Shown here: positions 1-7,479 of the stretch, in pieces
Position numbering within the stretch: the stretch's first letter is position 1
Layout of the letters: the number at the start of each line of letters is the position of its first letter
Assembly: GCA_049446715.1 (NCBI GenBank)
Contig: JBMTQX010000058.1
Location: forward strand, 1-18,399
Length of the DNA: 18,399 nucleotides
Direction of reading: 5' to 3'
DNA from: Eutrophocola sp049446715
GTDB lineage: Bacteria > Pseudomonadota > Gammaproteobacteria > Pseudomonadales > Pseudohongiellaceae
Notes under the pieces: model-generated
What the model saw: the letters and a program-made list of their open reading frames with translations, nothing else
The model's database searches: none
Told to the model about the DNA's origin: nothing
Made by a program: the position numbers and the translations under genes

Positions 1-27
1 TTCACCATGCTCTTTGAATAGCACCCA

Positions 28-139
28 GTAGGTCGGCATAGGCCCGCAGGGCCGTTTGCCGACTTAGCGTTCAAGAAAACAACACCGGTTATATCACGTG
101 CCTGTCGGCAAACGGTCCTGCGGGCCTACGCCGACCTAC
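28..139. repeat. 36-bp inverted repeat (REP-like or terminator-like hairpin)
   Basis: The arm at 28-63 is the reverse complement of the arm at 104-139 over 36 bases with two mismatches, one of which would be a G:U pair in RNA; the loop is 40 bases. The arms begin and end with GTAGGTCGGC / GCCGACCTAC and are GC-rich. The element ends 25 bases beyond the stop codon of the minus-strand lipoprotein gene, so transcripts of that gene would run into it and it may stop transcription or protect the mRNA end. There is no clear U-run. The sequence looks like a dispersed intergenic palindrome of the REP type, which is an inference because only one copy lies in this window. Confidence 0.7.
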
Positions 140-164
140 GGCCTTTTAGATCGTCCAGACTCAT

Positions 165-755
165 TTAAAGGTGACGAATTCGCACATTGCGGAACTTGAT
201 GGTGCCGGCTCCGTACTGGAGTGACAGCGGGCCACTGGCGAAATTGTCGTCGTAGCCATCAACGGTTTTCACGCCATTGAGATAGATCACGACGTGGTTG
301 CCTTCGAGCGTGATGTCATAGGTGTTCCACTGATCCCAGGTATCAACCACAGCTGCCGGAGCCAGGAAATTGGGTATACCGCCTGTGCGGCCGCTCTGGT
401 CGGGACGGTCATCGTAGATATTGGCCTCATAGGCTGATCTGTCCGTAATGTTCGCAGGGTCCTGGATGCGCATGAAAATACCGCTGTTGGCGCCTTCATG
501 ATTCCAGAACTCCAGCTGGATCTGGAAGTCCTCGAAACTCTCTTCGGTGAGCAGATGACTGACACCGGACGCATTGTCCGCCACGAACTCGCCATTCTCG
601 ATGCGCCAATTGGCGTCTCCGACCCGAGTCCAGCCATCGAAGCTGCCAGACATGTCCATCCAGCCGTCGTCGCCCATGGAGGCGCAGGAGGCCAGGAAAA
701 TCGTGGCAAAAACAACAGCAGCTGTCCGGCCCAGGGTTGAAGTCAGTATAGTCAT
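165..755 (-). CDS. DUF1080 / 3-keto-disaccharide hydrolase-like lipoprotein
   Basis: This 196-residue protein has an N-terminal lipoprotein signal: a hydrophobic stretch at residues 11-22 and the lipobox LASC with the lipidated cysteine at 24. The rest fits the DUF1080 (3-keto-disaccharide hydrolase, PF06439) beta-jellyroll fold. Evidence for this is the FDGW start, W at about residue 50, the segment NSGIFMR at about 90-96, the aromatic and Asp-rich middle, and the closing strand GTIKFRNVRIRHL. Family members are periplasmic or outer-membrane-anchored and act on oxidised disaccharides or bind glycans; the substrate here is unknown. The start at 755 is supported by AGGAG six bases upstream. 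It is a single-gene unit; the next gene upstream, the glycosyltransferase fragment, diverges from it. Confidence 0.85.
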   Translation of the reverse strand: MTILTSTLGRTAAVVFATIFLASCASMGDDGWMDMSGSFDGWTRVGDANWRIENGEFVADNASGVSHLLTEESFEDFQIQLEFWNHEGANSGIFMRIQDPANITDRSAYEANIYDDRPDQSGRTGGIPNFLAPAAVVDTWDQWNTYDITLEGNHVVIYLNGVKTVDGYDDNFASGPLSLQYGAGTIKFRNVRIRHL

Positions 756-1056
756 GTGATGCTCCTGTGGTTCTTTTAGCGGGTCTTGGATGAATTCTGT
801 GATTTATTGCCCCGGAAATGCAGAGGTTGCACCTTGGTGCCGGTTTTCTCCCACCTCACAAGGTCGGGATTATTCACATACAGCGTCCGGGTGTGTCAAG
901 CATGGCACACGCAGCAGCAGGCTTTACCGGGGCACACACTTAGACAAAATCATGACAATGTCGGCACACCCGCAATCTGCGCGCATTAAGTTCGAACTGC
1001 ATGACGAATCAATGAAATAATAACGGTTCGCCAATCGCGCACACATCCACGGCACG
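756..1056. other. Divergent intergenic region, no gene seen
   Basis: These 301 bases separate the divergent lipoprotein and glycosyltransferase genes and must hold both promoters. Two overlapping open frames on the plus strand have no ribosome binding site and no recognisable protein. A short imperfect inverted repeat (GTGTGTC ... GGCACAC, about 890-910) is the only structure noted. No confident -35/-10 pair could be assigned. Confidence 0.4.
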
Positions 1057-1701
1057 ATGAAACATGTCCTGATCATAACCACCTCCTACCCGACGGCCAG
1101 TGATGGCAGCGAGGCGGCAGGATCTTTTGTACAGGATTTTGCCGAAACACTCGCCACACAGACAAAGATCACGGTCTTGGCCCCGGGTACCAGCGGCAGC
1201 GATGATCCCGCTGCAGCGGTTCAGGTAGTGCGTTACCAGGGTGCCGGCAAATCACTGTCGCTGCTGAAAATCTGGAACCCCAGTCACTGGCCAGCCATTG
1301 CAGGCATCCTGCGTGACGGCGCCCGGCAAACCAATCGCTTGTGCCGGGAGCACGGGGTGGATCATGTCTTTGCGCTCTGGGTGCTGCCCTGCGGTGCCTG
1401 GGCAAGGCAGGCCTGGCGTCGCCACGGCATCCCGTTTTCAACCTGGGCCCTGGGCAGTGACATCTGGTCACTGGGTAAAATTCCCGTGGTTCGTCATGTC
1501 CTGCAAAAAGTGCTTGCAGACAGTCGCACCAACTTTGCCGATGGCCACCTGCTCTGTCGGGATGTTGAGCAACTCTCAGGTACACGTTGCCGCTTTTTGC
1601 CCAGCACCCGCCGCTTCATCCCCGCACCGAATCAGAAGCTTTTGCACGAATTGTGTAGTCCTGGTAAGCCGGCAGAGCGACGGCGGCCAGAATACCGATG
1701 A
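1057..1701 (+). pseudogene. Glycosyltransferase family 4, 3'-truncated
   Basis: The first about 185 residues look like the N-terminal Rossmann domain of a GT4 glycosyltransferase. They start MKHVLIITTSYP, then SFVQDFAETLA, then FALWVLPCGAWARQA, and near the end FADGHLLCRDVEQLSG and CRFLPSTR. A GT4 enzyme needs a C-terminal nucleotide-sugar-binding domain with an EX7E-like motif, and family members are about 350-400 residues long. Here that half is missing. From about base 1615 the frame reads antisense through a pilin gene, giving a meaningless tail to the stop at 1699-1701. The ATG has only a weak ribosome binding site. The protein is very unlikely to be active. Its natural role would have been polysaccharide or glycoconjugate synthesis in the cytoplasm. 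Confidence 0.7.
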
Positions 1702-1765
1702 TCGCAATTACGATCATCAATTCGATCAGGGTAAAACCCTGTTGTTGCTTGTTGATGTTTTTCAT
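1616..1765 (-). pseudogene. pilA: Type IV pilin PilA, 5' fragment
   Basis: Read on the minus strand, an ATG at 1763-1765 starts a class III pilin: leader MKNINKQQQG, then mature FTLIELMIVIAIIGILAA, with the conserved Glu at mature position 5 and the Gly/Phe cleavage site used by PilD. After PAYQDYTIRAKASD the similarity stops; the frame ends at TGA (1616-1618) after 49 residues. A normal major pilin has about 130-160 residues, so the globular head with its disulfide loop is missing. AGGAG lies eight bases before the start and a sigma-54 promoter lies upstream. Divergent from pilB, this is the usual pilA position. A functional pilin must be encoded elsewhere if the strain makes pili. Confidence 0.85.
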
Positions 1766-1852
1766 TTTTATCTCCTGAAAAAACATGTTGACCATGCTTG
1801 CTATCTTTACTCAAATCTAGGGATGGATTCTCGACAGGGTAGGTGTGAAAAC

Positions 1853-1868
1853 TGCAAAGAACATGCCA
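1853..1868 (-). promoter_or_regulatory. Sigma-54 (RpoN) promoter of pilA
   Basis: On the minus strand the sequence reads TGGCAT-N5-TTGCA, with GG and GC exactly ten bases apart, matching the -24/-12 consensus TGGCAC-N5-TTGCA except for the sixth base. Transcription would start near 1842, giving a leader of about 75 bases before the pilA ATG. PilA genes in Pseudomonas and relatives are transcribed by RpoN with the PilS/PilR two-component system, so both placement and family knowledge agree. Confidence 0.8.
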
Positions 1869-2009
1869 CAAAACGATCACTTCAGTCCATGATGACACAG
1901 TATGATCCAGCGCACTTTTTTCCTGCTCAGCCTGCGGTTTTCCTACACTCAGGGTGCTGATTTGATTGCAGCATGATAGCAGTCGGGCGGATAGCGCTTA
2001 CAGGGCGGG

Positions 2010-2049
2010 TGACAAATTTTGTCAATAATGGAGTATTCCTGTCATGACA
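2010..2049. promoter_or_regulatory. Two TGTCA/TGACA palindromes, candidate activator sites
   Basis: Two perfect palindromes lie in the pilA-pilB intergenic region: TGACAAA-T-TTTGTCA at 2010-2024 and TGTCATGACA at 2040-2049. Both carry TGTC/GACA words, which resemble the TGTC elements bound by PilR upstream of pilA in Pseudomonas. They lie about 170-200 bases upstream of the predicted pilA start site, within the range used by enhancer-binding proteins. Assignment to PilR is inference; they could also control pilB. Confidence 0.35.
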
Positions 2050-2173
2050 TACTGCCTTTTGAGGCAAACCTCGCATTACATCGCTTCTACACTAGACTGA
2101 CCTTTGATCCTGGTACGACTGAGGTCAGGGTCCGTGTCATGCATACGTGTCATGCATAACAAGGGGAGCCAAC

Positions 2174-3916
2174 ATGAACAGCAAGGCCGGATTTCCGAAG
2201 GACATGCACTGGCTGACGTCCTGCCGGATACTGGCACCAGCGCTGGCTGAACAGGCATTACAGGGTGCCAGGCAGCAGCGCCTGACACTGGTAAAATACC
2301 TGGTAGACAATGCACTGGTCGACAGCACCCAACTGGCCTCGACCCTGGCCAGGGCCTTCAACCTGCCATTGGCAGACCTCGACGCCTTTCACCTTGACCC
2401 ACGCACCCTGGCGACGGTTTCCCGGGCACTGCAACTGCGACATCGCATGGTGCCATTGTTTCGCCATAGCCAGACTCTCTGGCTTGGCAGCTCCGATCCG
2501 GATACCCGCGAAAGCACAACGCAGATTCGCTTCCAGACTGGCTGCAAACCCGTCACCGTGCTGGTGGAAGAACACAAACTGGCGCCCCTGCTCCAGCGCC
2601 TACAGGATGATACTGCGCCGGATGCCGGTCGCGGCGACAGCCTGGCGCAGCGGGATTTTGATGACATCCATGCCGCCGAGCAGCGCCCGGTGGATGATGG
2701 CAAGGCAGCCGTGTCGGATTCACCGGTGACCCGGCTGGTAGACAAAATGCTGCAGGACGCACGGCATCAGGCTGCGTCCGATATTCATATCGAGCCTTTC
2801 GAGCACCATGCCCGGATCCGTTTTCGCCAGGATGGCATGCTGCGGGAAATAGCCCGCCCCACATCAGGTCTGGCCAGTCGCATCACTGCCCGACTGAAAA
2901 TCATGGCGCGCCTGGATATCGCGGAAAAACGGCTGCCGCAGGATGGCCGTATCAAACTGGACGGCCCCCACCGCAAAAAAATGGAATACCGCATCAATAC
3001 CCTGCCAACCCTCTGGGGTGAAAAAACAGTATTGCGTCTGCTCGACCAGGGTCCCGACAGACTGGAACTCGATGGACTCGGATTCACCCCCGCACAGAAA
3101 CAACTGTATGTGCAGGCCCTGCAGCACCAGCAGGGGCTTATCCTAGTGACCGGCCCGACAGGCAGTGGCAAGTCCCTCTCGCTGTATGCCGGCCTGAACC
3201 TGCTCAATACCCGTGAGCGCAACATCTCCACCGTTGAGGACCCGGTGGAAATCCATCTCGATGGCATCAACCAGGTCCCCGTCAATGCCCGCATTGGCCT
3301 GGATTTCGCCCATGCCTTGCGGGCGTTTCTGCGCCAGGACCCCGACATCCTGATGGTCGGTGAAATCCGCGACCCGGAAACCGCGAAGATTGCCGTGAAA
3401 GCCGCACAAACAGGACATCTTGTCATGTCGACCCTGCACACCAACAGCGCCCCGGAGACCCTGGCCAGGTTGCTGGACATGGACATCGCGCCCTATCAAC
3501 TGGCCACGTCACTGAGCCTGATCATTGCCCAGCGGCTGTTACGCCGGTTATGTACACGCTGCAAAAAACCTCTACAATTGCCCGATAACATGTTGATTCA
3601 TGAAGGCTTTTCTCCCGACAGCCTGGATCGCATCACGCTTTTTGAGGCAACCGGATGCAGCGTATGCCACGATGGGTATCGGGGCAGGACCGGCATCTTC
3701 GAAACAGTGCCAATTACTGGGGCCATATCCCGTGTTATGATGGATGCCGGAAATTCGATACAAATCGCAGAGTTAGCGGCAAAAGCCGGGTTTAATAGCC
3801 TGCGGGATTCGGCTCTGGAAAAAGCCGCTCAGGGACTCACGAGTCTCCATGAAGTGAACCGGGTAACCAGTTCTAGCAACACAGAATTCACAGCAGAACA
3901 CGCACGACCCCAATAG
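2174..3916 (+). CDS. pilB: Type IV pilus extension ATPase PilB
   Basis: PilB is the cytoplasmic hexameric ATPase that powers pilus assembly. The frame extends back to 2147, but ATG 2174 is chosen because AAGGGGAG lies a few bases before it, giving 580 residues, the usual length (about 565-580). Visible parts in order are: an N-terminal MshEN/T2SSE_N-like region (about 1-170), the ATPase N2 domain, Walker A GPTGSGKS at 327-334, the Asp/His boxes (STVEDPVE, STLHTN), Walker B ILMVGEIRD around 392-400, and a zinc-binding tetracysteine pair CTRC (460-463) and CSVC (495-498). It is the first gene of pilBCD, with pilC starting 25 bases after its stop, and diverges from the pilA fragment. Confidence 0.97.
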   Translation: MNSKAGFPKDMHWLTSCRILAPALAEQALQGARQQRLTLVKYLVDNALVDSTQLASTLARAFNLPLADLDAFHLDPRTLATVSRALQLRHRMVPLFRHSQTLWLGSSDPDTRESTTQIRFQTGCKPVTVLVEEHKLAPLLQRLQDDTAPDAGRGDSLAQRDFDDIHAAEQRPVDDGKAAVSDSPVTRLVDKMLQDARHQAASDIHIEPFEHHARIRFRQDGMLREIARPTSGLASRITARLKIMARLDIAEKRLPQDGRIKLDGPHRKKMEYRINTLPTLWGEKTVLRLLDQGPDRLELDGLGFTPAQKQLYVQALQHQQGLILVTGPTGSGKSLSLYAGLNLLNTRERNISTVEDPVEIHLDGINQVPVNARIGLDFAHALRAFLRQDPDILMVGEIRDPETAKIAVKAAQTGHLVMSTLHTNSAPETLARLLDMDIAPYQLATSLSLIIAQRLLRRLCTRCKKPLQLPDNMLIHEGFSPDSLDRITLFEATGCSVCHDGYRGRTGIFETVPITGAISRVMMDAGNSIQIAELAAKAGFNSLRDSALEKAAQGLTSLHEVNRVTSSSNTEFTAEHARPQ

Positions 3917-3941
3917 CAGTCCGAGAACGAGGTATCAGAAA

Positions 3942-5171
3942 ATGGCAGCGCCGGCACAATCTGCTGTAAAACAGGCCACTTTCCTCTGGCAGGGCCAGGA
4001 TTCCAAGGGCAAAACCGCCAAGGGTGAAATCTCTGGCACCCATACCGCCATGGTGAAAGCCCAACTGCGCAAGCAGGGCATCAAGCCCACCAAGGTCAAG
4101 AAGAAACCCAAGCCCCTTTTCGGCAGCGGCAAACAATCCATCAAGCCGATGGACATTGCCATTTTCACCCGCCAGCTCGCCACCATGATGAAAGCCGGTA
4201 TTCCCCTGGTGCAGTCCTTTGAGATCGTGGGTGAAGGCCTGGAAAATCCGAGCATGCGTGAAATCGTTTTTGCCATTCGTGATGACGTGTCTGCCGGTAA
4301 CCACTTTGCCGATGCCATCCGCAAATACCCGCGTGAATTTGATGAACTGTTCTGTAACCTGGTGGAATCCGGTGAACAGTCTGGTGCGCTGGAAACCATG
4401 CTCGACCGCCTGGCGACCTACAAGGAAAAATCCGAAGCCCTGAAATCCAAGATCAAGAAGGCCATGAACTACCCGATCACGGTACTCGTGGTGGCCGCCA
4501 TTGTGACCGGCATCCTGCTGGTGAAAGTGGTACCGCAATTCGCGGAAACGTTCTCTAGTTTCGGCGCCGAACTGCCTCTGTTTACCCAGTACGTCATGCG
4601 CATATCCGATTTCATGATCGCCTGGTGGGTGTATATCGTGATTGGCTTAGGTATCGCCGGCTACTGTTTCAAGGAAGCCAAGCTGCGCTCGAAGAGTTTC
4701 CGCGAAAGCCTGGAACGTTTCTCCCTGAAACTGCCGGTATTCGGCAACATCATTGAGCAGTCCTGCCTGGCGCGTTTTACGCGCACCCTGTCGACCACCT
4801 TCGCCGCCGGTGTCCCGCTGGTGGATGCCCTCACTTCGGTATCAGGGGCAACCGGTAACATTGTGTACAAGACGGCTTCCCTGCAGATTCGTGACGACGT
4901 CACCGCCGGCCAGCAGCTCACAGCCTCCATCAAATCCACAGAGCTGTTCCCGATCATGGTGCTGCAGATGGTATCAATCGGTGAGGAATCCGGTGCCCTA
5001 GATGCCATGCTCGACAAGTGTGCGACCTTCTATGAAGCGGAAGTGGACAATGCCGTGGACGGCCTCACCTCCATGATGGAACCACTTATCATGGCCGTGC
5101 TCGGTGTGCTTGTGGGTGGCCTGATGATTGCGATGTACATGCCCATCTTCCAGATCGGCGCCGTTGTCTGA
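3942..5171 (+). CDS. pilC: Type IV pilus inner membrane platform protein PilC
   Basis: PilC is the polytopic inner membrane protein that couples PilB to pilin extraction and addition. The 409-residue length is typical. Two GspF-type cytoplasmic domains are evident: the first begins at about residue 70 (MDIAIFTRQLATMMKAGIPL ... VESGEQSGALETMLDRLA) and the second at about 270 (CLARFTRTLSTTFAAGVPL ... SIGEESGALDAMLDKCA). Each is followed by hydrophobic membrane segments, at about 180-200, 225-245 and 375-400. GAGG about ten bases upstream supports the start. It follows pilB at 25 bases and precedes pilD at 15 bases, so the three are probably cotranscribed. Confidence 0.97.
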   Translation: MAAPAQSAVKQATFLWQGQDSKGKTAKGEISGTHTAMVKAQLRKQGIKPTKVKKKPKPLFGSGKQSIKPMDIAIFTRQLATMMKAGIPLVQSFEIVGEGLENPSMREIVFAIRDDVSAGNHFADAIRKYPREFDELFCNLVESGEQSGALETMLDRLATYKEKSEALKSKIKKAMNYPITVLVVAAIVTGILLVKVVPQFAETFSSFGAELPLFTQYVMRISDFMIAWWVYIVIGLGIAGYCFKEAKLRSKSFRESLERFSLKLPVFGNIIEQSCLARFTRTLSTTFAAGVPLVDALTSVSGATGNIVYKTASLQIRDDVTAGQQLTASIKSTELFPIMVLQMVSIGEESGALDAMLDKCATFYEAEVDNAVDGLTSMMEPLIMAVLGVLVGGLMIAMYMPIFQIGAVV

Positions 5172-5186
5172 TATCCCTGCTGCCTG

Positions 5187-6062
5187 ATGACCATCGCTGA
5201 ATTCTTTGCTGCCAATCCCCTGGCGCTGGCAGCAATAGCCTGCATTTTTGGCCTAGTAGTCGGCAGCTTTCTCAATGTCGTCATCTACCGCCTGCCGGTA
5301 ATGATGGAGTTCGAATGGACTGCCCAGTGCCGTGAACTGCTGGAAATATCCCCGGAAGACAATACTGCAGACAGCAAGCCGTTCAATCTCGCCGTCCCCG
5401 GTTCCTACTGCCCAAAATGCAAGCATGAGATCACGGCAACCGAAAACATTCCCCTCGTTTCCTGGCTGCTTCAGGGTGGCAAGTGCCGCCACTGTCAGGC
5501 CGGCATATCAGCACGTTACCCAATCATTGAAGGTGTCACCGGGATACTTTCTGCCCTGGTGGCTCACCAGTTCGGTTACGGCTGGCCAACCCTGGCGCTG
5601 CTGGTGTTCACCTGGAGCCTAATCGTGCTGACCATGATCGACTTCGATCACCAGTTGCTTCCGGATGACATCACATTGCCGCTGCTCTGGCTCGGCCTGC
5701 TGGTCAACAGCTTTGGCTGGTTTGCGACGTTGCAGGATGCGGTCTGGGGCGCCATTGCCGGCTACCTGATGCTGTGGGGCCTGTACTGGCTGTTCAAGCT
5801 TCTGACCGGGAAAGAAGGCATGGGCTACGGCGACTTTAAACTGCTTGCCACGCTGGGTGCCTGGCTTGGCTGGCAGGCATTGCCCACGATCATGCTGCTG
5901 TCATCACTGGTGGGTGCCGTGGTTGGCACCAGCCTGATCGCCATCCTGGGGCGCGACAAGAACGCGCCTATTCCCTTCGGCCCTTATCTGGCCAGTGCCG
6001 GCTTTCTCTCGCTGCTCTGGGGAAATGAAATCGCCGGTGCCTACTACGCCCTGATTCTCTGA
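5187..6062 (+). CDS. pilD: Prepilin peptidase / N-methyltransferase PilD
   Basis: PilD cleaves the class III leader of type IV pilins and type II secretion pseudopilins and methylates the new N-terminus, in the inner membrane. The 291-residue protein has an N-terminal membrane segment (about 10-30), the cytoplasmic zinc-binding cysteines C75/C78 (CPKC) and C100/C103 (CRHC), and the two aspartates of the aspartic protease site: D152 in MIDFDHQLLPD and D216 in GYGDFK (the GxGD motif). Several further hydrophobic helices complete the fold. All key residues are present, so it should be active on other pilins or pseudopilins even though the adjacent pilA is broken. coaE follows after 15 bases. Confidence 0.97.
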   Translation: MTIAEFFAANPLALAAIACIFGLVVGSFLNVVIYRLPVMMEFEWTAQCRELLEISPEDNTADSKPFNLAVPGSYCPKCKHEITATENIPLVSWLLQGGKCRHCQAGISARYPIIEGVTGILSALVAHQFGYGWPTLALLVFTWSLIVLTMIDFDHQLLPDDITLPLLWLGLLVNSFGWFATLQDAVWGAIAGYLMLWGLYWLFKLLTGKEGMGYGDFKLLATLGAWLGWQALPTIMLLSSLVGAVVGTSLIAILGRDKNAPIPFGPYLASAGFLSLLWGNEIAGAYYALIL

Positions 6063-6077
6063 GGGGCAGTTCCGCAA

Positions 6078-6704
6078 ATGTCCGTGCAGCGCAGCCACAC
6101 TACCCTTGCCATCGGCCTGACGGGTGGTATCGGCAGCGGCAAGACCGCGGTCAGCAACCTCTTTCAACAACTGGGCGCCAATGTCATTGATGCCGACGAG
6201 ATCGCGCGCGCACTGGTCAGTAAAGGTACACCACTGCTGGAGGACATCCGGCAGCACTTTGGTGACGACATACTGGATCCTGAAGGCAACCTGAACCGCC
6301 GGGCACTGCGGGAAACCGTTTTTAACGACACCACGGCGCGACAATGGCTGGAATCGCTCTTGCATCCCGCTGTCCGCCAAACCATCATGGAGCAACTGCA
6401 ACACAGTACGGCACCATACACTCTTGTGGTCATACCCCTGCTGGTGGAAAGCGGCAGTTACCCGTTTCTCGACCGCATCGCGGTGGTGGATATTCCTGAA
6501 AGCCTGCAGGTTGAGCGCACGGTATCGCGGGATAACAGCTCGGCTGAACTGGTTGAAAAGATTCTGGCCAGCCAGGCATCACGGCAAACACGCCTGGCAC
6601 AGGCAGATGATGTCATCGATAACAGCGGCACTCCTGACGCTCTTATGCGACAGGTGAACGCGCTTCATGAGCGCTATCTGCAACTGGCTGGCACCAATGC
6701 CTGA
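6078..6704 (+). CDS. coaE: Dephospho-CoA kinase
   Basis: CoaE phosphorylates the 3'-OH of dephospho-CoA with ATP, the last step of coenzyme A synthesis, in the cytoplasm. The 208-residue protein has the P-loop GGIGSGKT (16-23), the DADEIAR segment that follows strand 2, the LHPAVRQ motif of the CoA-binding domain, the lid region, and the conserved C-terminal ADDVIDNSG motif. Length is normal for the family. It lies directly downstream of pilD, as in Pseudomonas and relatives. Its last codons overlap the next gene (ATG at 6697 inside coaE, coaE stop 6702-6704), suggesting translational coupling. Confidence 0.97.
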   Translation: MSVQRSHTTLAIGLTGGIGSGKTAVSNLFQQLGANVIDADEIARALVSKGTPLLEDIRQHFGDDILDPEGNLNRRALRETVFNDTTARQWLESLLHPAVRQTIMEQLQHSTAPYTLVVIPLLVESGSYPFLDRIAVVDIPESLQVERTVSRDNSSAELVEKILASQASRQTRLAQADDVIDNSGTPDALMRQVNALHERYLQLAGTNA

Positions 6705-7479
6705 CATGCCGGCTTGGTCGCAAAAACCCTGGCTGCATGCCGGAATCCTCTTGCTTGTCTCGGTCCTGTGCTACCTGCCGGGACTCAACAGTCCCTTCCT
6801 GTTCGATGACCAGCCAAACCTGGCAGCCCTTTCCCAGATACAGCAGGCCGGTATTACCGGAGCCGGATTCTGGGAATTTGTGCTGTCCGGGAATGCCGGA
6901 CCCACGGGCCGCCCGGTTTCCCTGTTCACGTTTGCTCTACAGGCAACTGCCTGGCCCGATAATCCCGCCGCCATGAAGGCCATCAATGTATTGCTGCACG
7001 CGCTTAACGGGCTTCTGCTTTACGCCATTTTCCGACGGCTGGCACAGTGTCTGAACGCCAGCGCACAGCAATCCGCGCTAGTGGCACTGGTCGCCGCCCT
7101 GGCCTGGGTCCTGCATCCTGTTCACACATCCACCGTCCTGTACACAATCCAGCGCATGGCCTTGCTGGCCAGTTTTTTCATGCTGGCCGGCATACTGGTG
7201 TTTATCGAGTGCCGGATCAGGCAGTACACAAGATCCTGGCCGTCTCTAATCATCATGGCACTGGTGCTGGCCGGAATCGGCCTCTGCGGACTATTCAGCA
7301 AGGAGAATGCCGCCGCACTGGTCTTCATGCTACTGGTGCTCGATTACACCTTGCTGCGTGAGCAGCCCGTGACACCAGCTTACCGACACTGGCGACTGGC
7401 GTGTCTCTGGCTGCCTGCCATCATGCTGCTGACATCCCCCGCTGTTCTTTCTGGATTACCTGCAAACCAGTTTTGCTGA
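6697..7479 (+). pseudogene. GT-C-like polytopic membrane protein, N-terminal part (frameshifted)
   Basis: This is the first half of a gene that continues in another frame at 7433-8629. About 260 residues contain an N-terminal membrane helix followed by FLFDDQPNL, an Asp-Asp pair (37-38) just after the first transmembrane segment, where GT-C glycosyltransferases of the protein O-mannosyltransferase/TMTC type carry their catalytic acids. Several more membrane helices follow, with WVLHPVHTSTVLYTIQRMALLASFF at about 130-155. The open frame could begin at 6667, but ATG 6697, overlapping the coaE stop, is more likely; no strong ribosome binding site is visible. After TSP the frame is lost within CCCCC at 7436-7440 and ends at a TGA. 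Family assignment is from motif pattern only. Confidence 0.6.

Noticed and set aside
1298..1960. Plus-strand 220-codon open frame across the GT4/pilA junction
   Set aside because: It runs out of frame with GT4 and antisense to pilA and its sigma-54 promoter; no family similarity or ribosome binding site.
2785..3486. Minus-strand 233-codon open frame inside pilB
   Set aside because: It is the antisense shadow of the clearly coding pilB gene, with Ser/Arg-rich composition and no motif.
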